A stretch of 64,000 nt of DNA from assembly GCA_022560025.1 (NCBI GenBank), contig JAFISE010000087.1, positions 62,001-126,000 on the forward strand. Direction: 5' to 3'. The position numbers and the translations under genes are program-made. Positions 1 to 9,672 of this stretch are shown piece after piece (the first letter of the stretch is position 1; the number at the start of each line of letters is the position of its first letter). The DNA is from Stagonosporopsis chrysanthemi (lineage: Eukaryota; Ascomycota; Dothideomycetes; Pleosporales; Didymellaceae). A model generated the notes under the pieces. It did not search any database and was not told where the DNA came from. It saw only the letters and a list, made by a program, of their open reading frames with translations.

Positions 1-3000
1 TGGAGCCACTCGTCAACGTATGTTGAGACGTCGCCCAGCTTGCCCTCAACCGCGCTATACACTTCAATGAGCGAGTCGGTGCACTTGCTGGGCAGGTCCG
101 AGAATTGGTTAGTAGAGATGTCTTTTGTCGACTCGATGCGGATCTCGTAGCGCGAGGCTTTGATCTTCTGAAGAGTGCAGACAACTGCAAGCCAATGTTG
201 CAGTTGCTCAAGCCAGCTAGCGCGGGCGTACTCCACCGGTGGACTCAGGTAGATGACCTGGTTTCTCATGGTGATCTCCAGAGTTAGCTCAGACAGTGTT
301 GGTCTGATCTCGTTGACTTCTCCGCCTGTGGCCTCGCTGGTAGGCCGACGATCGGCTTCGTCTTCTCCACCGTCATTGAAAACCTCAATCCATTGTGATA
401 CGGCATATTTCAGACGTCCAAGAAGGATAGTCTCAATACGAGCGTTCATGTCCAGGACCCATGTTGTTAGGTTTCCGTAGTTCTCAAGATTCAGCTGGTC
501 GACAGACTTCTGGATGATCTCCAGGTGCTGTTGGAAGGCTCCCTTGCTGTATGGACATGATTCCAGTTCCTTCAGCGCCTTCTCAACTACGGCGTTGATG
601 CTTACAAGAGTAGCGACTTTGGTTTGGAGGAGAGAGGTCGCAGCTTGGAAGTCTCGAACAAATTGCACATGCTTACTCTCGCTGCGAACACTTCCAGCTC
701 CTGCAGGGAATCCAGGTTGTCGAACGTGTAGATCGTATGCATGAACAAAAGACTCCCACTTCAATGGCACACCCTTCTGGATCAGGGTTTGAGCATCGTT
801 GGCGTAGTTGTTGAGCAACATAGCAATTCCAGCCATTTGGGATATCGAGCGAACGGTCTGGGTGTATGTACGAACACTCTCCATCAGGCTTACTGCGTAG
901 GGATAGACTCGTTTGGCTTCTTTCGAAATGTTGTTGATACCATGCGGGACTTGGTAGCCACGCCATGTCAAGTTGCGCACTTCCTTGAAAAGAGCAATGA
1001 CTTGACCGTCAAAGTTTACATTCAGCTCCAAGACATTACCTGCAGCACGATTTCTGCTGACAACGAAAAGACGTCCGGAAATGGAGAGCTTGTTTCGTGC
1101 AACTGCCGTTAGCCACGTCTCAAAGATGGGTCGCGTATCCAGCTTTTTCTTGAACATGTTGCTCTCAGCTTGAAGCTTCTGACCCTCTGCGTGCAGAACC
1201 CAGTCTTTACCAAGGATGTCTTCGACCTTTCCCATGTACTTTTCCAGCTGGATCTCGATCTGTCGGGCCCAAATAACAGCACCCGAGATGGGAGGGAAAT
1301 CTCGGAGCTGTGCCATGGCGTGCGCCTCAGAGTTTGCGTACTGACGCTTGAAGCGTTCGTGCAGAGCCTGGATGTCCTGCTTGACACTCTCAATGAGCTG
1401 CGTCTGATACTCGGAGATGGCACCTCGAATCTTGGGTCGTACAAAGAGGGGGTTGAACTTGGAGAAAACACGGAACATCTCGCTCGCTGTCTTAGCAGTA
1501 CCTAAACGATCACGGAGTCGAGCGATGATCGAGTTCTCGACTCGCGAGGTACGCTCGTTGTACTTTTCTTCAGCCTGCTCAAACAATCGTGTGCCCTCTG
1601 GCGAGACATCGAGCACATCGACGTCTTTCAGAACATCGTAAGCTTCCTTGACTTCCTTTACAGCATCAACGTCGCCAATCTCCACAATAATCACTTCCTT
1701 TGGCTGTGAGTCGTCAGAAGACGATCGAGTACCAAGAACGTTCACGATAGTACGCTGCAGCTGCTCGTGATTCTTTCGGAACGTAGTCACATAACGAATG
1801 CGGTCCTCAGTCTTGCGATGACGTGGTTTGATCTTGATGGGAATGAACTTTTCGTTCCTTCGCCTCGTTACCTCACGAGCAACATTTGTGAATTCCTTCA
1901 CGTCCTCTTCCCACGTACGCCAGATCTTCTCTGCAACATCCATGGTTGCTTGGAACTCAGGGTAATCCATATGCATCAATGTACGGCCCGAGAGCTTCTT
2001 GTGCAGCTCAACATCGAGATCGGCTGAGATAGCTTCGACAAGGGGTAAAGCTCGAACAATGGGATACGGGCATATGCGCAATTTCTTGTTGAGGTGGTTG
2101 AAGATCTGGTTGATGGCGTCATTTACGGTAGCAAGTGATGTCGAGGTATGCAGTTGGTCCAGCGGGAACTCCCTCATCAGCGAGTTGTACTTCTGCACTA
2201 AGTCGGTCGTCTCCTTGAGACCAGTATCTGCGCTGAAGCTGACTGTCGCCTGAAAGCGCTTCGCATTCTTCAGGACGTCCAAAGTCAGCCTGACGCCCGC
2301 GCCGCTGAGCTGGGTTTCGATATCGTGGAGTCTGGCTTCCATAGAAATCCAAAAGTTGATCTCTTGTTGTGCTGATCCAGTCGAGACATCGCGAGTAGTC
2401 TTGGTGATGTTTTGTATCGACTTGATCCAGCCATTGACTGTTCCTTGTAACTGATTGAGGAAGGCGCTGTCCTGCACAGTGATGGCGGGGATCAGTTCGG
2501 GGGAGGGTTTGACGCCTCGAGCGTCTGCCTCCTGTAGTGCCAGTGTGATTTGTGGGTGAGGCGTCAAGAGCAAGTCGGGAATATCAGCATTATCCGAAAG
2601 GTGCTGCATCGCCAGTGCTAGCTCGGCCATCTTCTTCTTCGCAGCAGATATGCCCGTCCTTGAGTCACCATCCCCCTTGCTGGTGTAAAGCTCCTTCGGG
2701 TTACGCTGGCTCTTCGTTTTGTTATAGCTATCGAAGTACGGCTCGAGGGCGATCTGAATGTGAGAGTGGATGAAATCGAAGGGTGCACCATCTTGCGAAG
2801 AGGCGCTATTAGAAAGTGAAAAGCCTGGAAGAGTCGAAATCGTAATTTGCTCGCTGAGGGGTATCGAGGAATCTATGGGTATCGGTCGCTTCAGAAGGAC
2901 AACAAATGCTGCGCAGTGAGGAGATGCGATGAGTTCGGTCGAAACAGTATATGTGTAGTGATGCGAAGCACCTGTCGTAGTGTCAGCTCGAGCTTGTATT

Positions 3001-3313
3001 GTATGGCCTCGACACACGTACCGTTGGCTCCGTCCAGCCCGTCTATGGCGGCCTCTGCGTTTCGCTCCTTGACAATGTACAGCACCAACTGGTTCTCCTT
3101 GGAGAACTGCGCGCATCTCTGCAGGGTGTCGGTGCGCCTGTCTTCGGAAAACAAGCTGCCGGGCGCGCGGAGATCTCGCTCTGCAGCGCCGAGATTTACT
3201 TCGAGAACCTTTTCCAGGTAGTCGACGATAATCTGAGGATCGATAGTGGGTGGCGCGGGGCTGGGCGCTCGTGAAGTGCCATTGCTGGCCCCTGGGGAGA
3301 GCGGTCCCTCCAT
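1..3313 (-). CDS. nudA: Cytoplasmic dynein heavy chain, N-terminal part (partial at left edge)
   Basis: This is the motor subunit of cytoplasmic dynein, which moves nuclei, endosomes and vesicles toward microtubule minus ends. Exons read 3313-3022 and 2908-1; the 113-bp intron has a GTACGT donor and CAG acceptor. The reading frame then stays open to the window edge, giving about 1,066 residues of a protein that is usually near 4,300. Only the tail is present: the N-terminal linker- and subunit-binding region (DHC_N1-like), including WIEVFNDGG, YPYAVSLMESVRTY and IEIQLEKYMGKVEDILG. No AAA ring or P-loop is in the window. The start at 3313 (MEGPLSPGASNG) was preferred because the next segment, PTIDPQIIVDYLEKVLE, matches fungal dynein N-termini. 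The family assignment is strong; the symbol follows Aspergillus usage. Confidence 0.93.
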
Positions 3314-3805
3314 GGTGAGATGCGGTGTGTCTACTGGCAGCAAGACATATGAAACCTCGTGACCGGCAAGGTGAGGAGATATGTCAGGTGCGAATAGTGT
3401 CGGCGGCGGTGGGTGAGTAGTGAGAAGAAGCTGTGCTCGCGGCGGTGCTTGTGAGTGTTGTTCTCCACCATGAAATGTACGCGACCCGTGCGCGTCGACG
3501 CTCCCGCATTTAGACTGCCGCGGGATGCGGAGAGGTTGCGATATGATTGGTGCTCAATCTCAGGCAGATGCACTGTACAAAGACGTGAGCGATGCTGAAA
3601 CACGCAGGGTACGTTTCGTGGTAGTTTGCACATATTTACGTTTGTTTGTTTGCAGACATTATTTGCCCCACCTCGACATTGTAGGGGACGCTGACTGCAG
3701 TACACCTGCAGGACTCACAGTTTTGGCGTTGCTTGTTGGGAACAGCCATGTCAACTTCACTACAGCCAGTTGTTGGAGAGGTACAGACCCGTGCAATACT
3801 TCAAC
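3314..3805. other. Intergenic region upstream of dynein heavy chain
   Basis: These 492 bp separate the dynein start from the 3' end of the macrodomain gene on the same strand. They should hold the dynein promoter and the macrodomain 3' UTR. I see no convincing coding frame or RNA gene. Confidence 0.6.
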
Positions 3806-4504
3806 TCACTCAACAGGCTCCCAAACCTCGACCTTCGTGCGCCAGTGCGGCTTCAGGACAAGACCCTGTATGGCTTCCTCTGTTTTCTCCCACGGCACGC
3901 CAAATTTGCCGCTGTTGATCTTGCACATGCGCATCTCGCTGACCTCGTCGTCCACTTGACTGATCAGCTCCAACAACATTTGCATCGACGCGCCGGTGTT
4001 CCGAATAATCATATCAGGCTTGTCTTTACCCTTACCATACTTGGCGCTTGTGAAGACGCACCCGATCCAGTGCTGCCTGTCATCGTCGCCAGGCGCCAGG
4101 AGTTGTGCAGTGCCTGTTGCAACTGGGTGGAGTTTGTTGTGATCTTTTGCACAGAACTTGTGATGAGCTGAGTAGGCTTTGGGGAACTGCTGCTTGAACG
4201 CCTTTGCGATGCCAGAGCCCCAATGGCCTTGCGTGTTGCATGCGTGAATCAGCACACATCCTTTGGGTGCTGCAGCGAATATGTCGCCCTTGTGATAGGT
4301 GAGCTGCAGTGATTGTGGCGCGTCGCCGTCTTTGTCAGGCGTATCGAGCCAGTTAGACGGGATGTGCGTGTAGTCAAGGTGCTGGTGTTTAGCCTTGTCA
4401 GAGGACTTGAGCTTCTTGCTTGGTGGAGGCGAACTTGAAGCCGGCCTTTTCAGCGTGCCACCATCCGGCTTTGCGCCGTTGAAGCTGTTGTGCTGAGCTG
4501 ACAT
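3806..4504 (-). CDS. POA1: Macrodomain protein, ADP-ribose-1''-phosphate phosphatase-like (Poa1 type)
   Basis: A single exon of 232 residues. In yeast, Poa1 removes the 1''-phosphate from ADP-ribose-1''-phosphate, a by-product of tRNA splicing; related macrodomains also hydrolyse ADP-ribose esters. Residues 1-50 are a polar, lysine-rich leader (RPASSSPPPSKKLKSSDKAK). The macrodomain follows, with GDIFAAAPKGCVLIHACNTQG, the GHWGSGIAKAFKQQFP loop that binds the distal ribose, and a C-terminal NSGKFGVPWEKTEEAI segment typical of the family. The ATG at 4504 (MSAQHNS) was preferred to longer in-frame starts because upstream residues look like translated leader DNA containing a tandem repeat. It is divergent from the Rieske gene. 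Enzyme specificity is inferred from family similarity. Confidence 0.85.
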   Translation of the reverse strand: MSAQHNSFNGAKPDGGTLKRPASSSPPPSKKLKSSDKAKHQHLDYTHIPSNWLDTPDKDGDAPQSLQLTYHKGDIFAAAPKGCVLIHACNTQGHWGSGIAKAFKQQFPKAYSAHHKFCAKDHNKLHPVATGTAQLLAPGDDDRQHWIGCVFTSAKYGKGKDKPDMIIRNTGASMQMLLELISQVDDEVSEMRMCKINSGKFGVPWEKTEEAIQGLVLKPHWRTKVEVWEPVE

Positions 4505-5021
4505 TGTTGCTAGTTGTTGGGTGCGGGTAAAGGATAGGTGAGTAGAAGCTGCAGGAACCAACAGGGCTACAGCGAGCTGGTCTACGAATGCGAAGCGCGA
4601 GCTGGTCTGCGAATGCGAAGCACGAGCAGAGTCTGGCTCGAGAGCATTAGGTGAAGGCGAGAGCAATGCCGGGCGTGCCTGCCTCAGCTCTGCAAGTGGC
4701 AGGCAGCAAACGCTGCGAATGCCCCTCTCATGGCTCCCTCCAGTCCGTACGAGAGATTAACATCACTCGTAGACAGTACCGATGAAGCGAGCATCATGTT
4801 TTGAGGTGGTTCAGATGGTTCACAGAATGCCAGAGTGCTGGCCATGGCAGACGCCGCATCGGTGTTGACGTTGGCCCGGGTTGCGGCGAGCTGGACAGGG
4901 CCGCCAATCAACAGCCGCCATTTCTGATGATGCTAGCTTAAGCGTGCTACTCGACTGCCAGCCAATTCTTTCAACCTCGCCCCGACGACACCCATCCCAT
5001 CAACCGCCCTCCGCGCCCACG
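4505..5021. promoter_or_regulatory. Divergent intergenic region between macrodomain gene and RIP1
   Basis: These 517 bp lie between two start codons pointing away from each other and must contain both promoters. The part next to the macrodomain gene includes a 25-bp tandem repeat. I see no TATA box I would commit to and no separate gene. Confidence 0.55.
4572..4621. repeat. Two-copy 25-bp tandem repeat
   Basis: Units 4572-4596 and 4597-4621 are identical except for one A/G difference; a third partial copy (ACGAGC) follows. The unit begins GCGAGCTGGTCT and ends GAATGCGAAGC. It lies in the presumed 5' leader or promoter of the macrodomain gene. The period is not a multiple of three, which argues against it being coding. 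Confidence 0.85.
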
Positions 5022-5997
5022 ATGCCCGCCCTCGCCAACAGCGCCCGTGCCGTCGCACGCTCATGGACAGCCCACCAGATGCCCGTCGCCCGGGCCGGCT
5101 GCACCGCCATGCAGACCCGTAACGCCTCGGCGTCGTCGTTCGACAGCCCCTTCAAGGGCAGCGCCGACAGCACCAAGATCCCCTCCTTCGCCGCCTACCG
5201 GAACAAGAACGGCGAGCAGAGCACCAAGGTCTTCCAGTACTTCATGGTCGGCACCATGGGTGCTCTGTCCGCTCTCGGCGCGAAGGCGACCGTCCAGGGT
5301 AAGCCCGCCCGCCCGCAGCACCCGCACACAGCACGACACAGCTCCGGAAAGCGACGGACCCAGCACAGGGAGCGTGCAGGAGGATTGTGGAGAGCAATTG
5401 GCTGTTTTGCGGATGAGCGCGGGCTGCAATTCGATGGAGAGCACTCAGGCTAACGTGTTGCGCGCCAGACTTCCTCGTCAACATGTCCGCTTCCGCCGAC
5501 GTTTTGGCCCAGGCTAAGGTTGAGATTGATCTCGCCGCCATTCCCGAGGGCAAGAACGTGCGTCTCCCGATGGACCCAGGATGATATCGAGCAGCGGCTA
5601 AGACAGCGCAGGTCATTATCAAGTGGCGAGGCAAGCCCGTCTTTATCCGCCACCGCACCGAGAGCGAAATCAAGGAGGCCGAGAACACCAAGTGGGAGGC
5701 TCTGCGCGACCCCCAGTCCGACAGCGAGCGTGTCCAGAGGCCCGAGTGGCTGATCATGTTGGGTACGGACTGTGCACTCGACCCTACAACGAGCTTGTTA
5801 TACTGACGACAGCAGGTGTCTGCACCCATCTCGGTTGTGTGCCCATTGGCGAGGCTGGCGACTTCGGCGGCTGGTTCTGCCCCTGCCACGGATCCCACTA
5901 CGATATCTCTGGCCGCATAAGAAAGGGACCCGCCCCGCTCAACCTCGAGATTCCTGCGTACGATTTCGCCGAGGAGGGCAAGGTCGTCATTGGTTAG
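5022..5997 (+). CDS. RIP1: Ubiquinol-cytochrome c reductase Rieske iron-sulfur subunit
   Basis: This is the [2Fe-2S] subunit of respiratory complex III, passing electrons from ubiquinol to cytochrome c1 in the mitochondrial inner membrane. Exons are 5022-5298, 5469-5557, 5612-5762 and 5816-5997, giving 232 residues, the usual length. The first 35 or so residues are rich in Ala, Arg and Ser with no acidic residue, as in a mitochondrial targeting sequence. The membrane anchor is near VFQYFMVGTMGALSALGAKA. The cluster ligands lie in CTHLGC (C175, H177) and CPCHGSH (C194, H197), with C180 and C196 as the expected disulfide. All three introns (170, 54 and 53 bp) have GT-AG ends and restore phase exactly. 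The last exon carries the whole cluster-binding fold. Confidence 0.96.
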
Positions 5998-6126
5998 ATT
6001 CGCGCATCGTGTAAAGTAGCGAGATGAGTCGGGGGCTGGCTGTGTCAATAGGAGCAAGCATTACCATTTCCTTTGGTTTCTTACTTAGATTCGGCTTGTG
6101 TGCGTAAGAATGTAACACCAGTTAGA

Positions 6127-6146
6127 GTCACGTCACGTCACGTCAT
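6127..6146. repeat. CGTCA microrepeat between convergent genes
   Basis: The pentamer CGTCA is iterated about four times in the 192-bp gap between the RIP1 stop and the convergent BCP1 stop. It is probably 3' UTR sequence of one or both genes. Confidence 0.6.
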
Positions 6147-6189
6147 GGGCCTGGTCAATCATGGCGATTGGTTCATTTGGATTTCACAA

Positions 6190-7145
6190 CTACTGCCCAT
6201 TCAGGAACGACTTGATGGCGTCCACCGCGCCCGCGAACTTGCTCGCCTCAACCAGCGTCAAGTGGCCCTGCGGCTTGACGCCCATTTCCTGGAACGCCCT
6301 CTTGCTGTCACTCGCGCCCTCGTCCGCCGGGGTATCATAATCAAACGTCGTGTGGCCAAGGGCATGCTGGTGCAGCACCTCGTCCTCGGGGTGGAAGTAG
6401 AATGTCTCTTCCTCGGCCTTGCCAGCCTTCTTCTTCTTGCTGGGCGGCTGACCCACTGCAGGCAGGCTCGACGCCACCTCGGAGTACGCTTTCGAGAGCA
6501 CAAGGTAATGTGTAAATGCATACGGCTCCTTCTCTTCCACCGCCCACTGGATCTCTTCCATCAGCATGGTGTACATGGGCGGTACGATCTCGTGGGGCAT
6601 GTTGATGAAGCGCTCGGTCAGGATTAGGCCGATCTGGGCAGGCGCGGCGGGGAGCAGCTCAGGCGCCTTCCGGCTGAGGTACGCGTGCAGGTCACGAATC
6701 GCCTTCTTGTCCTGCGCGGTGTTAATCTCACGACACAACGTACACGATTTACCAGTCCTACCTTGTGTGTCTCCAGGTTCAGCACGGTCAGAAACGCATA
6801 CGGATCTGTCTCGGCGCCGTCAACTTTCACCGTGCTGCCCAGCAGTGGCTGCGACAAGATCAAATCGGCGAGCTCAGAGAGGTCGAACAGCTGGTTGTCG
6901 ATGTCGAGCAACTGTCGCAGCAGATTCTTCAAGCCGTGGAAGTCGACCTCTGGGTTCGGGTCAAACCACTCGAAGTCTACGTTCACCATGTCCATGTCCT
7001 AGTGATGTATGAGCTCTACACCATTGATTCGCCCCGGGATGCGCCAAACCTCGTCGCTGTCGGACTCATCATCCTGCTTCTTGCCCTTGCCCTTGCTCTC
7101 AGGCGCATCGGGCAGCTCTTCTGGGTCTTGTTTCCGCTTGGCCAT
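6190..7145 (-). CDS. BCP1: BCP1/BCCIP family protein, ribosomal protein chaperone
   Basis: In yeast, Bcp1 is a nuclear protein that chaperones ribosomal protein Rpl23 and supports nuclear export of Mss4; the animal relative is BCCIP. Exons read 7145-7050, 6998-6762 and 6711-6190, giving 284 residues against 283 in yeast. The N-terminus is a lysine/aspartate-rich tail (MAKRKQDPEELPDAP, then KGKGKKQDDESDSDE). Family signatures follow: VNVDFEWFDPNPEVDFHGLKN, LLGSTVKVDG, DPYAFLTVLNL, and ERFINMPHEIVPPMY. Both introns (51 and 50 bp) are phase 0; the first has a GTTTGG donor and the second GTAGGA. The gene converges with RIP1 and diverges from GMP synthase across only 182 bp, so it probably shares regulation with the latter. 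Confidence 0.93.
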
Positions 7146-7327
7146 TGTGTCTGTGTGGTGGACCAACAGCGCCGCCAAAAAACTGTATTGCGTCGGCGGA
7201 CTTGCTTATCGATAACGAAATTTGGAGAAAACCCCGCCGCCGGGCTCTACTTTACTGTCACACCCCCCCTATTTCCTTTCGTATACTTTTTTCTTCTTTT
7301 CCTTCGTACTCCAATTCCTTGCCCAAC
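7146..7327. promoter_or_regulatory. Short bidirectional promoter between BCP1 and GUA1
   Basis: Only 182 bp separate the two start codons. The interval contains CTTATCGATAACG at 7205-7217 and a C/T-rich stretch just upstream of the GUA1 start, typical of fungal 5' leaders. No TATA box stands out. Confidence 0.7.
7205..7217. promoter_or_regulatory. Palindromic promoter element CTTATCGATAACG (copy 1)
   Basis: The core TTATCGATAA is its own reverse complement, so it reads the same toward both genes. It sits about 60 bp from the BCP1 start and 110 bp from the GUA1 start. The same 13-mer recurs in the RIX7/VPS20 promoter at 39803. That it binds a factor is inference. Confidence 0.5.
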
Positions 7328-9006
7328 ATGACGACCGACGTCAAGGACCCCGTTCCCCCGCACAAGACCTTCGACACCATTCTGGTGCTCGACTTCGGCT
7401 CCCAGTACACCCACCTGATTACTCGACGCCTGCGCGAATTCAATGTCTACTCGGAGATGCTGCCATGCACCACCAAGCTGGCCGACCTCGACTTCACACC
7501 CAAGGGCATCATTCTCTCTGGCGGTCCCTACTCCGTTTACGAGGAGGGCGCCCCCCACGTCGACCACGCTGTTTTCGATCTCGGCGTGCCCATTCTCGGC
7601 ATCTGCTATGGCCTGCAGGAGATGGCCTGGCACTTTGGCAAGAATGCCGGTGTTGCAGCAGGCGAGAAGAGGGAGTACGGTCACGCACACCTGAACCTCC
7701 AGCAGCACGGCGGCCATGTCGATGAGCTGTTCAAGGGCCTTAAGAACAACATTGAGGTCTGGATGAGCCACGGCGACAAGCTGAGTCACATGCCCGAGAA
7801 CTTCGTCACAGTCGCAACCACACCCAACTCGCCCTACGCCGGTATTGCGCACAGCTCCAAGAAGATGTACGGCATCCAGTTCCACCCTGAGGTCACCCAC
7901 ACTCCTCAGGGCAAGGTCCTCCTCAAGAACTTCGCTGTGGACATCTGCCAGTCCAAGACCGACTGGACCATGGGCAAGTTCGTCGATCAGGAGATCCAGC
8001 GCATCAGGAAGCTTGTTGGAGAGAAGGGCCAGGTCATTGGCGCTGTCAGCGGTGGTGTTGACTCCACTGTTGCTGCTAAGCTGATGAAGGAGGCCATTGG
8101 CGACCGCTTCCACGCCGTCATGGTCGACAACGGTGTGCTCCGCCTGAACGAGGCTAAGCAGGTCAAGGAGACCCTTGAGAAAGGCCTGGGCATCAACCTG
8201 ACTGTAGTCGATGCGTCCGACCTCTTCCTTGACCGCCTCAAGGGCGTCACCGACGACCCGGAGAAGAAGCGCAAGATCATTGGCAACACGTTTATTGAAA
8301 TCTTCCAGCAGAAGGCGAAGGAAATCGCCGAAGCCGCCCACAACACCTCCAGCGCTGGCGAGATCGAGTGGCTGCTGCAAGGCACCCTCTACCCAGACGT
8401 CATCGAGTCGCTCTCCTTCAAGGGTCCCTCGCAGACCATCAAGACCCACCACAACGTTGGAGGTCTTCCCGCAAACATGAACCTTAAGCTCATCGAGCCC
8501 CTGCGTGAGCTGTTCAAGGACGAGGTCCGCGCTCTTGGTGTCGAGCTCGGCATCAACGAGGAGCTCGTCTGGCGCCATCCTTTCCCCGGCCCAGGTATCG
8601 CGATTCGCATTCTGGGCGAGGTTACGCGCGAGCAAGTCCGCATTGCGCGCGAGGCGGACAACATCTTCATCGAGGAGATCAAGAAGGCTGGTCTGTACAG
8701 AAACATCAGCCAGGCGTTTGCGGCGCTGTTGCCTGTCAAGGCGGTTGGTGTCATGGGCGACAAGCGGGTTCACGACCAGGTCATCGCGCTCAGGGCGGTG
8801 GAGACGACGGACTTTATGACTGCGGATTGGTATCCCTTTGATGGCGAGTTCCTGAAGCGCGTGTCGAGGCGCATTGTGAACGAGGTCAACGGCGTGTGCC
8901 GTGTGGTCTACGACAGTAAGTTTCGCCTCTGCTCGCAGAACAACTTGAGAGTACTAACGTCGATTCAGTCACCAGCAAGCCCCCTGGCACCATCGAGATG
9001 GAGTAA
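7328..9006 (+). CDS. GUA1: GMP synthase (glutamine-hydrolysing)
   Basis: It converts XMP, ATP and glutamine to GMP in de novo guanine nucleotide synthesis, in the cytosol. Exons are 7328-8915 and 8969-9006, giving 541 residues, normal for eukaryotic enzymes. The N-terminal class I amidotransferase domain has ILVLDFGSQYTHLI, the nucleophile motif ILGICYGLQEMA, and FHPEVTHT. The ATP pyrophosphatase domain has the P-loop SGGVDST, and the C-terminal dimerisation domain includes RHPFPGPGIAIRILGEVT. The 53-bp intron has GTAAGT, a GTACTAACG branch point and CAG. The last four residues are IEME, where many homologues have IEWE. The start MTTDVKDPVPPHKTFD was chosen because upstream residues are translated promoter. 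Confidence 0.97.
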
Positions 9007-9672
9007 GCGTTGACGGAGTGTCTCGCAACGATGATATACGCAATAGCTAGGCCTCTCCGAGAGGAGGAGTTTACGAACACGGAAAAGCATATGAATAGAT
9101 GATAGACACATGATGATACCCTGCGAACGCCGCGATAGACGAGATGAATAAGATATGGTTCCACTACCGAAGTGCTGTCAAAAGTGCGGAGACATGCATG
9201 TAGCGAGAGCGCGTTGTGGTTATGAGATGGAGGCGGTGAAGACTGGGTACTCTGCTGCGCATCCCTCGCGGTCTTGTGGTGCGTGAGTGTGTTGCTGTGG
9301 TGTTGTGATTTTTTCTGGTCTTTGAAGAGACCGTACTCTTTGGAGATGTTACATATGCGCATTCGCAAGATCAGGACACACAATTGTCAACTCAGACAAA
9401 GACAAGATAGTTAGTCTTTGATATTGGAGTAGATAGAACGTGGAGCCCTCAAGAAACAATCTTGAACCACCCGTCAATATACCACCTCGTTTTGATAGCC
9501 GTTGCAATCACATGTGAGCAGCAGCCTAGCGCGCGTGCCTCACCTCCGCGTCCTCCGCAACGGCCCTAGGATATGTATGGTAGCTCGACCGCACAACCAC
9601 CTGCTGGACCGCCAAACGTCGCTCCACACGCCACGATTCCACCCAAAGCACCGCACAACTCCACGCAATGCG
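9007..9672. other. Intergenic region between GUA1 and the CLC gene
   Basis: These 666 bp should contain the GUA1 3' UTR and the CLC promoter. The CLC reading frame extends upstream of 9673 through non-ATG codons only, so that stretch is taken as leader. I see nothing else here. Confidence 0.55.

Noticed and set aside
5242..6057. 271-codon minus-strand frame across the Rieske gene
   Set aside because: It spans introns and exons of RIP1 in antisense and has no recognisable domain.
7247..8773. 508-codon open frame on the strand opposite GMP synthase
   Set aside because: It is a mirror of a highly expressed gene with strong codon bias. The translation is Leu/Val/Asp-rich without any family signature, and the plus-strand gene is certain.
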